A stretch of 64,000 nucleotides of DNA from Ignavibacteria bacterium. Its GTDB lineage: Bacteria > Bacteroidota > Ignavibacteria > Kapaibacteriales > UBA961. A program made the position numbers and the translations under genes. A model generated the notes under the pieces. That model saw nothing but the letters and a program-made list of their open reading frames with translations. It made no database searches and had not been told where the DNA came from. The stretch is taken from contig JADJXV010000024.1 of assembly GCA_016720145.1 (NCBI GenBank), positions 248,001-312,000 of the forward strand, written 5' to 3'. Of the stretch, positions 36,164 through 44,824 are shown one piece after another (positions within the stretch are counted from its first letter, which is position 1; every line of letters starts with the position of its first letter).

Positions 36164-37480
36164 TTATTCCTCCAATTTCCCCGATAGTAATCCTGCCAGC
36201 TTTTTTGCTCCTTCGCGGCGTTCGTACTTTTTGACAGCATCAAGATTTTGGGTAAATGTCCATTTATTTTCGCGCCATTGCAAGTAGAATTCTTCGATGA
36301 TTCTTGCGCAGGTCTCGATGTCATTCTGATTGGCTGTTTTACCGGAATTTGTTTCGCGGAGATGTTCGGCTACTGCGCCGGTTGTAGGGGCGAGCGCTAT
36401 GATTGGCTTGCCAATACCCATATATTCAAATACCTTACCCGGAACAATATACTCGCTTTCTTTTGCTTCATCGACCACCATCAGCAAAGCGTCCGATCGC
36501 TGCAAGTAACGAATGCTTTCTTCGTGGGTGACGTATTTGATCACTTCAATTGAATCGCGGAAAGACGCCTTGGCGAACATCTCCTCAATCTCAGCGCCGA
36601 AGCGACCGACAAAGCGTAGGAGAATCGAATCAGCGGTGAATACACCGCGTTTCAGGAGCATATCGATAGCAGCAAAGAAGCTTGCGGGAGTTCGGCGGCC
36701 ATACATCGAGCCGGTATATGTCACGGTAAACTTTTTATTATCAACAGGTTCGGTGTGCGGGAAGTCTGCCGAGTCGAAACCATTGGGTACATAATGGAAT
36801 TTTTTACGGTCGAGCTCGGGGTATTTGGCGATTGCGTCTTCGGTGATACCTTCCCACGCGCTTTCGACTGCATCAGCTTCAGTAAAGACGGAACGTTCCA
36901 TCCGGCGGTCAATCAATTTAGGTAGAAACCAACGTTTGGGCGTCGTGAGGAAATCGGTCCAAGGGTCGCGGAATCCTGCCACCCACGGCAAACCTGTTTT
37001 GCGCTTGAGATTGCGGGCTATGAGTGAACATGTATAAGGAGGCGAAGAACTGTACATTGCTTCAATATTATAATCTTCGATGATTTTCATTCCGGCTTTG
37101 ACGGCGGTAAGCATCCAGCCGATACGGGCATCGGGAATGAAGAGGGTGGCACGGATGAATTCAGCGATATTTTCTTTAAAGGTACGTTTCTGTCCTTCTT
37201 TTTTGAGGTTATTAACGTCAATCGGTGTGCCTTTTTTCTTACCGGTGAGCATGCGGTAAATGTCATACGGTTCATAGATGTGTGTGCGTTCTACAATTGT
37301 ACCTGTAGGGATCTTGTCAAGCAGGGATTCATCACGTGCAGGGAATTCACCATTCGACACCGTGAGGACAATGGGATTCCACCCAAATTCGGGTAAATAT
37401 TGGACGTGTTTGAGTACCCGTTGCACGCCAGGTCCGCCGGACGGAGGAAAATAATAGGCAATGATTAATACATTTTTCAT
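36164..37480 (-). CDS. Glycosyltransferase, GT4-like GT-B fold
   Basis: 438 residues from the ATG at 37480, chosen because KNVLIIAYYFPPSGGPGVQR is the classic first beta-alpha unit; the longer in-frame start adds unrelated residues. The C-terminal half carries TYTGSMYGRR, RSDALLMVVDEA and KVFEYMGIGKPIIAL, the E-x7-E type nucleotide-sugar site. It probably works in lipopolysaccharide or capsule synthesis. It is monocistronic, with a candidate promoter just upstream. Donor and acceptor are unknown. Confidence 0.87.
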   Translation of the reverse strand: MKNVLIIAYYFPPSGGPGVQRVLKHVQYLPEFGWNPIVLTVSNGEFPARDESLLDKIPTGTIVERTHIYEPYDIYRMLTGKKKGTPIDVNNLKKEGQKRTFKENIAEFIRATLFIPDARIGWMLTAVKAGMKIIEDYNIEAMYSSSPPYTCSLIARNLKRKTGLPWVAGFRDPWTDFLTTPKRWFLPKLIDRRMERSVFTEADAVESAWEGITEDAIAKYPELDRKKFHYVPNGFDSADFPHTEPVDNKKFTVTYTGSMYGRRTPASFFAAIDMLLKRGVFTADSILLRFVGRFGAEIEEMFAKASFRDSIEVIKYVTHEESIRYLQRSDALLMVVDEAKESEYIVPGKVFEYMGIGKPIIALAPTTGAVAEHLRETNSGKTANQNDIETCARIIEEFYLQWRENKWTFTQNLDAVKKYERREGAKKLAGLLSGKLEE

Positions 37481-37516
37481 AGCAACAGAATCGTTGACAG
37501 GAGAGTAATTGAACGG

Positions 37517-37524
37517 CAAAAATA
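37517..37524 (-). promoter_or_regulatory. Candidate -7 promoter box of the GT4-like gene
   Basis: On the minus strand this reads TATTTTTG, 36 bases before the ATG. A TTTG lies 25 bases further upstream, which is too far for a standard -33 box, so only the -7 half is well supported. Confidence 0.35.
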
Positions 37525-37650
37525 CGGAAAGTTTGTCTTGAGATTCGGGCAAACGGGAAAAATCAGTAAATTGCCGTTGTTACGTTCTAATCTAATGTTT
37601 GCTTCAAATCTACAACCTCATAATTTTATTATCATTGTAAGGATAATTTC

Positions 37651-38319
37651 ATGAAAATTGCTTCTTATGTTTGCTTGATTTTCTTGTCAATTGTTTATAC
37701 ACTTCCTGCTCAAATCTCGGGATCTCCTCCAATATCTGCACCATCAGCATCCACTCCAACGACTGACTCCGGCTCAATTTCTAAATCAACCAATTTTGTC
37801 GAAGCTACACTTCACAAGGGTGTAAGTGTAGGAATTATATTCGGTTACGGTTTCAAATCAGGGTATGATTTTGGTGCAGGTATCAGGGCTGGATATTCAG
37901 CGAGTCGGCTATATCTTGGCGGTATTTTTACGTATCATTTTGGGCGGTCATTGACGGTAAAAACAGGTTCATTGATTACAACTACCGAACTCTTCGGATA
38001 TTCGGTTGCCGGTGAAATCGGATATGATGTTTTGCTGGAAAAAAAGGCAATTCTACGTCCATTTGTAGGTGTTGGAATGAGTAATTTTAAGGGAAGTTCC
38101 AGTATTGTTGGCTCTATACCTGATTCGACCGGATCATTGCCGGTAAATTTTTCAGAAAATCAAAACGATCCAAATATTCTCATTTGCCCCGGAATTTTAG
38201 TTCAATTTCCCATCAGTCACGATCTACTTTTCGGAGGTGATCTTCGCTATAATTTCGTTACTGGGGACGGAGATTATAGTGGGTTCGGACTCTACACTAC
38301 ATTTATGTTTCGCTTTTAA
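37651..38319 (+). CDS. Outer-membrane beta-barrel protein
   Basis: 222 residues. A signal peptide (IASYVCLIFLSIVYTLPAQ) is followed by a Ser/Pro/Thr-rich linker of about 35 residues and eight or so amphipathic strands rich in Gly and aromatics (GVSVGIIFGYGFKSGYDFGA and on). The protein ends TTFMFRF with a terminal Phe, the signal for barrel insertion. It resembles small eight-strand barrels of the OmpX/OmpW kind. Specific function unknown. Confidence 0.75.
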   Translation: MKIASYVCLIFLSIVYTLPAQISGSPPISAPSASTPTTDSGSISKSTNFVEATLHKGVSVGIIFGYGFKSGYDFGAGIRAGYSASRLYLGGIFTYHFGRSLTVKTGSLITTTELFGYSVAGEIGYDVLLEKKAILRPFVGVGMSNFKGSSSIVGSIPDSTGSLPVNFSENQNDPNILICPGILVQFPISHDLLFGGDLRYNFVTGDGDYSGFGLYTTFMFRF

Positions 38320-38331
38320 TTTCAAGTACTT

Positions 38332-39100
38332 ATGCTTCCACTTCGGGAATTTGTGCCTACCGTCAATCAGTTCGTTGTCGGTCATCGCGGTTCATCGGGT
38401 ACCGCACCGGAAAATACTCTAGCATCGGTACGTGAGGCGCTTTCAGCCGGCGCGGATATGGTCGAGCTCGACGTACAACTAACGGCAGACCATGAGATCG
38501 TAGTCTTTCACGACGCGGTACTCGGGCGTACCACTCCGGGGAAAGGGAAAGTCATTACGACGCATTCAAATACAATGCATGCACTAGATGCAGGTGCTTG
38601 GTTCTCAAAGGAATTTACCGGTGAAACGGTGCCGTCGCTCCGGCAGGCAATTGCGCTGATTAAGGGGAAAGCGTATTTGAATATTGAGATCAAGCCGCCG
38701 CAGCCCGGGGGAAGATTATCATATTCGATTAGAAAAAATTCTCGCTTGCATATTTGAGGAAAAGATGGAAGAATTTACGCTTTTCGGGTCGTTCCATCAC
38801 GGTGCTTTGGGTGAATTAAAACGGAACAATCCATTACTCCACACTGCTGCCATTAACCTCCCGAATGACACGCGTTTGCCATCAGAAATCGCTGCGGAAA
38901 TCGGTTGTGAAGGGTTTATATGTTCGATGCGTGAGCTGACGCATAAACGCTCCAAAGATGCAATTGCGCATGGTATTTACCTCGGCGTTTATACGGTCAA
39001 TTCGCGTGAAGATTTAGACTTCGCCCTTAGTCGGAAGGCGAAGGCAATTGCAACGAATTTCCCGGCAAGGATTCTGGAGGAGATACGGGCGCGCGGGTGA
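38332..39100 (+). pseudogene. Glycerophosphodiester phosphodiesterase, frameshifted
   Basis: GDPD enzymes split glycerophosphodiesters from phospholipids into an alcohol and glycerol-3-phosphate. The N-terminal part has FVVGHRGSSGTAPENT (catalytic His and Glu region), ADMVELDVQLT and VVFHDAVLGRTT; after YLNIEIKPP the frame is lost. The rest continues in another frame (PGEDYHIRLEKI to NSREDLDFALSRKAKAIATN). Removing one G from GGGGG at 38707-38711 restores one protein of about 255 residues, the normal size. Either a true frameshift or a homopolymer error. The 12-base gap from the previous gene suggests co-transcription. Confidence 0.85.
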
Positions 39101-39155
39101 AAATTTTAACGGAAAAGGAGAAAAGATTTCTCTTGTTTCAACTTCAAAATCAGTA

Positions 39156-39250
39156 TTAACACAAAGTACACCAAGGTTGCACAAAGGTCACTATTGATAC
39201 ACCAATCGTATTGTGAACTTTGTGGTTACCTTTGTGCCTTCGTGTTAAAA
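39156..39250. repeat. Imperfect inverted repeat, CCTTTGTG/TTCGTG family
   Basis: The left arm (TTAACACAAAGTACACCAAG near 39156) and the right arm (ACCTTTGTGCCTTCGTGTTAA, ending near 39248) are imperfect reverse complements. Related CCTTTGCG and TTTGCGGTTAA fragments recur at 43765-43795 and 61150-61185, so this is a dispersed intergenic family. Confidence 0.6.
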
Positions 39251-39305
39251 CTGTTTTTTTAAACGCAAAAGTTAGCAATGGTTTTGTATTATTTTAAAGA
39301 TTATA

Positions 39306-39569
39306 ATGGAAGTTATCACGCTTAGTATTGGATATGTGGCGGCATTTTGTTCGACCTTTGGGCTTTTCCCACTTGCGCTCAGGGTATGGCGAACGGGTGA
39401 AGTGAGTCAATTGCCGGTGGGTATGGTCACTGTGATGTTTATGGGTGCTGTTTTGTGGCTTGTCTATGGCATTATCCGCGCAGATCAGGTGATAATCGGC
39501 GCCAATTCAATTGGTTTATTCTTCATCGGTTATGTCGGAATGGTCAAGTTGCGTTCACTGAAGAGGTAG
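39306..39569 (+). CDS. SemiSWEET-type sugar transporter
   Basis: 87 residues forming a single three-helix bundle, the bacterial half-size SWEET that dimerises into a sugar facilitator. Segments are at about 5-23, 38-57 and 62-82. FCSTFGLFPLALRVWRTGEV and LPVGMVTVMFMGAVLWLVYG match the family layout (the usual PQ site reads PL), and GIIRADQVIIGANSIG precedes helix 3. It stands alone between repeat sequences. The family call rests on size, topology and motif order. Confidence 0.75.
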   Translation: MEVITLSIGYVAAFCSTFGLFPLALRVWRTGEVSQLPVGMVTVMFMGAVLWLVYGIIRADQVIIGANSIGLFFIGYVGMVKLRSLKR

Positions 39570-39673
39570 GCGCTTGTGGAGGCTTCAGCGGCAAAGTGGT
39601 ATTTTTGTGGAATTCTTTTGTTCTTTTCACGACGTGCTGCACCTTCAATGGCACGCTGATACCGCTGATTTTT

Positions 39674-40066
39674 ATGATGAACGCTGATAATTACAGATAT
39701 TCCGAGATTACGGATATTGTTATCAAATCCTTCTATAAGGTGTTTAATACATTAGGGTTTGGGTTCTTGGAAAAAGTCTATGAAAATGCCTTGTGTATAG
39801 AATTACAGTCAGCCGGACTACATGTAGAAAAACAAAAACAAATCACAGTCCACTATCATGGACACGATGTAGGCACCTACTATGCCGATATATTTGTTAA
39901 TAATGTGGTTGTCATCGAGCTTAAAGCAACGGAATCTCTCTGTGAAGCACACGAATTCCAATTAATTAATTATCTCAAAGCAACAGACATAGAAGTAGGA
40001 TTACTCCTCAATTTCGGCAAAAAACCAGAAATAAAACGCAAAGTATTCTCCAATAAAAAATCATAA
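39674..40066 (+). CDS. GxxExxY protein (PD-(D/E)XK nuclease-like fold)
   Basis: 130 residues. The eponymous GFLEKVYE lies near residue 32; the nuclease-like core follows as GTYYADIFVNNVVVIELKAT, giving the D-x(n)-ExK acidic pair and Lys. HEFQLINYLKATDIEVGLLLNFG is the usual C-terminal part. The ATG at 39674 is preferred over the longer in-frame start at 39455, which overlaps the SemiSWEET gene. The family is often multicopy per genome and its function is not established. It lies within inverted repeats. Confidence 0.85.
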   Translation: MMNADNYRYSEITDIVIKSFYKVFNTLGFGFLEKVYENALCIELQSAGLHVEKQKQITVHYHGHDVGTYYADIFVNNVVVIELKATESLCEAHEFQLINYLKATDIEVGLLLNFGKKPEIKRKVFSNKKS

Positions 40067-40166
40067 CAAATCATAATCAATCATAAAAAATCAGCGTGCC
40101 ATCAGAGTAAGCATAAAAAAAATCATAACAAATCATAAACAATCATAAAAAATCAGCGTGCCATCA
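40059..40166 (+). repeat. Two direct 46-base repeats
   Basis: Copies at 40059-40104 and 40121-40166 differ at one or two bases. Each combines ATCATAA/AATCATA short units with the ATCAGCGTGCCATCA end. They start inside the last codons of the GxxExxY gene and precede gcvT. Confidence 0.85.
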
Positions 40167-40221
40167 ACCCATGCTGAAAAAATAGACAACTAATAAATTT
40201 TATAATACATTTAGGAAAATC

Positions 40222-41310
40222 ATGAAACGCACAAACTTTTACGACATACACAAAAATCTCGGCGGCAAGATCGTGCCTTTTGCAGGATTTGAAATGCCGG
40301 TTCAATATCCCAAAGGCATCCTGCACGAACACCACATTGTTCGCACAGGAGTCGGTGTTTTCGACGTCTCCCACATGGGTGAATTCGAAGTGCGCGGCGC
40401 TGATGCGCTCGCTTTTATCCAAAAGCTGACGGTCAATGACGCCTCCAAGCTCACACCCGGCAAAGCGCAATATTCTGCAATGTGTTACGAAAACGGTGGC
40501 ATCGTCGATGACTTGCTCGTCTATCACTGCGGCGATTATTACATGCTCGTCGTCAATGGCGCGAATGTCGATAAAGATTTCGCATGGGCGCAAGGAGTAG
40601 CACAAGGATTTGAAAATCTTGACCTTATCAATGTAAGTGATGATGTGAATCTCCTCGCGATTCAGGGTCCAAAAGCGCTCGACACCCTCCAAAAATTAAC
40701 CGATGTAAATCTCACGGATATACCTTATTACAGTTTCTCGTTCGGCACCTTCGCCGGTCTCGACATGATTATCTCCCGCACCGGATACACGGGTGAAATC
40801 GGCTGTGAAATTTACTTCCGTGGCGGTGTGGATGTAGCGACAAATGTATGGAATGCAATTTTTGAAGCAGGCGCAGAATTCGGCATCGAAGCCATCGGTC
40901 TTGGCGCGCGCGACACGCTTCGCTTAGAAAAGGGCTACTGCCTCTACGGTAATGACATCGACAACACAACCCACCCGCTCGAAGCAGGTCTCGGATGGAT
41001 TACCAAGCTCGCCAAAGGTGACTTCAATGGTAAATCGGTAATGGAAGCCGCCAAAGCAGCAGGACTCACCCGCAAGCTCGTAGGATTCGTCATGAAAGCC
41101 GAGAAAATTATCCCGCGCCAACACTACAAAATCATGGCAAACGGCGTCGAAATCGGTGAAGTGACAAGCGGCAATATCTCTCCGCAACTCAATATCGGCA
41201 TTGGACTTGGTTATGTAGCAATGGAATATGCCACACCAGGAAGCCAAATTTCAATCTTTGCGCGGAATACCGAATTTCCGGCAGAAGTGGTGAAGATACC
41301 GTTTGTGTGA
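40222..41310 (+). CDS. gcvT: Glycine cleavage system T protein (aminomethyltransferase)
   Basis: Transfers the methylene group from the lipoyl arm of H protein to tetrahydrofolate, releasing ammonia. 362 residues. LGGKIVPFAGFEMPVQYPKG at the N-terminus, VGVFDVSHMGEFEVRG, YENGGIVDDLLVY (catalytic Asp region), SRTGYTGEIGCEIYF and LGARDTLRLEKGYCLYGNDI all match GcvT rather than YgfZ or sarcosine oxidase. Other glycine cleavage genes are not nearby. It ends with a strong terminator. Confidence 0.95.
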   Translation: MKRTNFYDIHKNLGGKIVPFAGFEMPVQYPKGILHEHHIVRTGVGVFDVSHMGEFEVRGADALAFIQKLTVNDASKLTPGKAQYSAMCYENGGIVDDLLVYHCGDYYMLVVNGANVDKDFAWAQGVAQGFENLDLINVSDDVNLLAIQGPKALDTLQKLTDVNLTDIPYYSFSFGTFAGLDMIISRTGYTGEIGCEIYFRGGVDVATNVWNAIFEAGAEFGIEAIGLGARDTLRLEKGYCLYGNDIDNTTHPLEAGLGWITKLAKGDFNGKSVMEAAKAAGLTRKLVGFVMKAEKIIPRQHYKIMANGVEIGEVTSGNISPQLNIGIGLGYVAMEYATPGSQISIFARNTEFPAEVVKIPFV

Positions 41311-41331
41311 TTGATGGATGAGATGATATGT

Positions 41332-41371
41332 AAAGCGGGAAAATCTTGAGAGATTTTCCCGCTTTTTTTTT
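41332..41371 (+). terminator. Rho-independent terminator of gcvT
   Basis: AGCGGGAAAATCT (41334-41346) pairs with AGATTTTCCCGCT (41351-41363) around TGAG, followed by eight T. Confidence 0.93.
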
Positions 41372-41440
41372 GGGGAGCGTTAGGTAGGTTTGGCTATCCA
41401 ATTCGTTGAATTGCACACACCATAAGAGATGAAAAAGTAT

Positions 41441-41550
41441 GTCATTCTGAAGGAGTCTTCGACTGAAGAATCGACCCATGCTGGTGAATTAATAGTATCG
41501 CAATACAGCATGTTATGATTCTTTACCCGGAGGGCAGACTCGAAATGACA
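41441..41550. repeat. REP-like inverted repeat, GTCATTCTGA family, copy 1
   Basis: Begins GTCATTCTGAAGGAGTCTTC with GAAGAATCG inside, and ends with the partly inverted ATGATTCTTTACCCGG and CGAAATGACAG. A second member occurs at 56498-56590. Confidence 0.65.
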
Positions 41551-41995
41551 GAGCTTTTGTTCCTTGTAAATTCTATGCTTTTAAATTCATATCCGTATCA
41601 TCGGTTTTCCTAAATAAATACAACAACAATCGTAGTAAGAAAGCGTAAAATAAAGTATCTATCCAAAGACTCAGAATAAAAGATCGGATGAAGGAAAGGC
41701 CGTTCCAACGGAAATCAAACACTTATCCATGGAAACCTGCCAGACTTCATTTGCATAGTCTCTTCGTAACCAAATGTCCGGCACGAGATATAGCAGAGAG
41801 TATAAGCAGAGGAATAACGATTACTGTCAGGTATGATGGTTAGTGGTCTTCAGCGTTGAAAAACTGGGTCGGGAAAGTACTTTTGTTCACTTCCGAAATA
41901 TCTAAGTACATGTTTCTTCATCGTAGATTATAGCATCTTATGCCGGGGGCTTTCATCAGTTTTCTAATGATATCATGCTTAAGTTTGTTTGTCTT

Positions 41996-42331
41996 TTAGT
42001 GTCTTTTCGACTCCCAATCAAAATCTCGCCTTTCAAAATAGCTGTTCGTAAAAATAAATCTCAATTTTTCTTCAATCGATTTCTCTTTCGTAAAATACTC
42101 TGCAAAACCGTAATCATACCCTGTCTTTCGATAAAAAATATTCTTGATTGTGTCTGCTTCATAATGATGTGCTATCCAGCTGTCTAGACTGTCAAACTCA
42201 TTATATAAGCCTTCTGCAATTATAGAGTATGGGTATTCTGAAAGAATATTTACTCGTTCTTCTAATTTTTGAACATAGTAAATTTTGGGCTCTAGTACTT
42301 CTTCCAAAATCTCAACTGTATGTATTTTCAT
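41996..42331 (-). CDS. Hypothetical protein
   Basis: 111 residues, rich in Glu, Tyr, Phe and Ile, with no signal peptide or membrane segment. The composition is protein-like (KIHTVEILEEVLEPKIYYVQ, then ...KNIFYRKTGYDYGFAEYFTK...), predicted mostly helical. No family recognised. It is flanked on both sides by noncoding sequence, so it is either an isolated accessory gene or a remnant. No clear ribosome binding site. Confidence 0.45.
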   Translation of the reverse strand: MKIHTVEILEEVLEPKIYYVQKLEERVNILSEYPYSIIAEGLYNEFDSLDSWIAHHYEADTIKNIFYRKTGYDYGFAEYFTKEKSIEEKLRFIFTNSYFERRDFDWESKRH

Positions 42332-42826
42332 AGTAGGTTTTTATCTGAAAATTGAGTGAGGGGATATGCTCGATTTATAAGAAATAAATGTAACTTTTGT
42401 GTCCGGCAAATTTACCTCAAATTATTCATTTGGGGCAGTAGAATGTGGCTTTTTATGAGAATTTTTGTCGATTTACCTTTACTTCCAAAATATTTGAAGG
42501 TGTTGAATGAACAAATACTTGTACACCATAGTTTCCTTCTTTAACTGTTTTTTAAAATCACAAGTATTTAATCCGACGATATTTCACTAAAAGATAACCG
42601 ACAATGCATCCATGAAATTCACTCGCCCTTTTTTCGCTTTTTTTACGTAGTTTCGCCACAAAACACAGGAGAGAGCGTAGCCGCGAGATGCCTGATATGG
42701 CGTCAATTATTCCCATATTTTACTTTGTATTTATTCCTTTTCCCAAGTGACTTTCGGTTAGTGACTTTCGACTTCGACTTTCAACTTTCAACTTTCGACT
42801 TTCGACTTTCGACTTTCCCTTTACCT
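42332..42826. other. Noncoding region before the alpha/beta hydrolase gene
   Basis: 495 bases with no supported gene. The last 70 bases consist of a short tandem repeat (see 42748-42818). Confidence 0.5.
42748..42818 (+). repeat. Short tandem repeat of ACTTTCGAC units
   Basis: Seven or so nine-base units reading GACTTTCGA or GACTTTCAA, in a row with slight variation, ending eight bases before the hydrolase ATG. The array covers the place where a promoter and ribosome binding site should be. Confidence 0.8.
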
Positions 42827-43764
42827 ATGAAACGTTACAAAATCTGGCTGCTTCTCCTTGCGGTGGCGGCGCTTGTCCTCGCCGGTGGAGCGTATGTGGC
42901 GGTCGAACACGTCCTCCCGTATTCGGGGATTTGTCCCTCGCGGTATGTGGTCGAACATCACCCCGAGGGATTTCAAACGGTTATTTGCCAAGTGGTTATG
43001 GTATGACGTATGAGACGGTGAATATCCGTACGCAGGATAGTGTGACCATCACGTCGTATTATATTACGGCTCCTTCGCCGCGTGCTACGATCCTTGTGCT
43101 CCATGGAATTGCCGATTGCAAGGAGCATTTTTACCCGATGGCGAAGCGGCTTGTGGCAATGGGATGCAATGTCGCGCTCGTCGATTTGCGCGCGCATGGC
43201 AAAAGCGGAGGGAAGTATTGTACGTTTGGGTATTACGAGAAGGATGACATGCAGCGCCTCATCACCGAGATAGGGAAGCGTGACAGCGTGCATCCGATTG
43301 GAATCTATGGAGTTTCGCTCGGCGGCGCTGTTGCCTTGCAAACCCTCGGCATCGACCCGCGCCTGAAATTCGGTATCATCGAAAGCACGTTTAATGAATT
43401 CGAAAAAGTGAGTGTCGAGTATGGGAAGAGGTTTTTTGGTTTTCGTAGCCCATGGCTTGCGCATCATATTAATACAAAGTCCGGCGTGATTGCGAAGTTT
43501 CCTCCCGAAGAGGTGCGCCCGGTTGAGTCGGCACGGAAAATCACCTGCCCGATGCTCATGATTCACGGCGATGCTGACACGAGAATACCGATTGCTTTTG
43601 GGCAGGATAATTTCGCGGCTCTTGGTTCGAAAGAGAAAGAATTCTACATCGTGCGCGGCGCAGGACACGATAATCTCAAATCAGTAGCCGGTGAAAAATT
43701 CTACGAAACAATCGGACAATTTTTAGAAAAACAGATGAGTTCAGTAAAGAATAACAATCCCTAA
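42827..43764 (+). pseudogene. Alpha/beta hydrolase with N-terminal membrane anchor, frameshifted
   Basis: A lipid-anchored-style or periplasmic alpha/beta hydrolase. The ATG at 42827 starts YKIWLLLLAVAALVLAGGAY, a signal anchor. After SRYVVEHHPEGFQ the frame is lost; the next frame resumes NGYLPSGYGMTYETVNI. One extra A in AAA at 42975-42977 would join them. The catalytic parts are intact: VLHGIADCKEH (oxyanion region), GVSLGG (nucleophile Ser), HGDADTRIP (Asp) and GAGHDN (His). Family and triad are clear; the substrate is unknown. Frameshift may be real or an error. Confidence 0.8.
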
Positions 43765-43811
43765 GTCTTTGCGCCCTTTGCGCCTTTGCGTTAAAAAATC
43801 ACAACAAAATT

Positions 43812-44669
43812 ATGCCTCAAAATCAAATCCTAATCACAAAAGCATCCGGCGAAAAAGCGCCGTTTTCTGCTGAAAAATTACGTATTTCTCTTCACCGCTC
43901 GGGCGCGACGGATGAGCAGGCAGAGCGCGTCATCGACGAACTCACGAAGAAGCTATACTCGGGAATTACAACCAAAAAAATCTATCATATCGCCTTTCGC
44001 CTCCTGAAAGAGACCTCCCGCCACATCGCGGCGAAGTATCATTTAAAGCGTGCAATTATGGAACTCGGTCCGTCCGGCTATCCCTTCGAAAAATTCATCG
44101 GTGAGATTCTCCGCTTGCAGGGATTTAGTGTGCAGGTCGGGCAAATTGTGCAAGGTCATTGCGTCGAACATGAAGTCGATGTGGTCGCAATGAAGGATAA
44201 TCTCCAACTCATGATCGAATGTAAGTATCATAATCAACCGGGCGTTGTGTGTGATGTGAAAGTGCCGCTCTACATACAGTCACGCTTCAAAGATGTGGAA
44301 GCAGAATGGATGAAATCCGACAGAAGCGGCAAAAAAATATTCGAGGGATGGGTGGTGACCAATACCCGATTTTCGAGTTCGGCGGTGCAATACGGCACCT
44401 GCGTCGGACTCAAACTCCTCGGCTGGGATTATCCCGGCAAATGGAGCTTAAAAGACCAAATCGAAACCCTCGGACTCTACCCGATTACCTGTTTGACGGC
44501 GCTCACGAAAGCAGAAAAAGAACAATTATTGAACAAAAAAATAGTACTTTGCCGTGAAATTGTTGAAAATGAAAAATTGCTCCGGCAGATGCTATCGCTC
44601 ACTCCATTGCGCCTCGATACCGTGATGAAAGAAGCCCGCGAATTGAGCGAGAAGGTGGTGGCGAGGTGA
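43812..44669 (+). CDS. ATP-cone plus PD-(D/E)XK restriction-endonuclease-like protein
   Basis: 285 residues with two domains. Residues about 5-85 are an ATP-cone domain (ITKASGEKAPFSAEKLRISL, then LYSGITTKKIYHIAFRLL), the nucleotide-sensing module known from ribonucleotide reductase and NrdR. Residues about 90-180 form a nuclease-like fold: GYPFEKFIGEILRLQGF, HEVDVVAMKDNLQLMIECKY gives the D-x(n)-E-x-K catalytic set. The remainder is a helical region. A nuclease gated by (d)ATP is a reasonable inference. It is followed by an RNase gene, with a REP-like element between. Confidence 0.82.
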   Translation: MPQNQILITKASGEKAPFSAEKLRISLHRSGATDEQAERVIDELTKKLYSGITTKKIYHIAFRLLKETSRHIAAKYHLKRAIMELGPSGYPFEKFIGEILRLQGFSVQVGQIVQGHCVEHEVDVVAMKDNLQLMIECKYHNQPGVVCDVKVPLYIQSRFKDVEAEWMKSDRSGKKIFEGWVVTNTRFSSSAVQYGTCVGLKLLGWDYPGKWSLKDQIETLGLYPITCLTALTKAEKEQLLNKKIVLCREIVENEKLLRQMLSLTPLRLDTVMKEARELSEKVVAR

Positions 44670-44683
44670 GAGGATTTTTTAAT

Positions 44684-44752
44684 ACCGTAGGGGCGAATTG
44701 CATTCGCCCAAACCCAAGCACGACTGGGGCGAATGCGATTCGCCCCTACGGT
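44684..44752. repeat. REP-like inverted repeat, GTAGGGGCGAA family
   Basis: ACCGTAGGGGCGAATTGCAT plus TCGCCC (44684-44709) is inverted at 44726-44752 (GGGGCGAATGCGATTCGCCC plus CTACGGT), separated by 16 bases. Each arm itself contains a small palindrome, as in REP elements. Confidence 0.85.
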
Positions 44753-44824
44753 CATTATTCTAATATAAATAAAAAACTCATTCCCAAAATAACAGTAGTA
44801 CATCCACATTATTACTTTAAAACT

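Larger units (their letters stand above)
39649..40166. mobile_element. Candidate mini-element: GxxExxY gene bracketed by inverted repeats
   Basis: Upstream of the GxxExxY gene lies TGGCACGCTGAT (39649-39660), then ATTTTTATGATGA after a seven-base interruption. Downstream, two 46-base direct repeats (40059-40104 and 40121-40166) each end in AAAAAATCAGCGTGCCATCA, which is the inverse of the upstream sequence. The gene is thus flanked by inverted repeats. No transposase is present; mobility would have to be helped in trans. Inference from repeat layout only. Confidence 0.45.
41311..41995. other. Long noncoding region after gcvT
   Basis: 685 bases. A terminator lies at its left end (41332-41371) and a REP-like inverted repeat at 41441-41550. 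From 41560 to 41995 no coding frame, promoter or structured element was recognised. Confidence 0.5.

Noticed and set aside
40059..40166. A CRISPR array, suggested by repeated ATCATAA units
   Set aside because: Only two copies of a 46-base unit with a 16-base gap and very short internal units; no spacer pattern and no cas genes.
40153..40692. 179-residue minus frame over the start of gcvT
   Set aside because: gcvT on the plus strand is unmistakable and fully conserved across this stretch.
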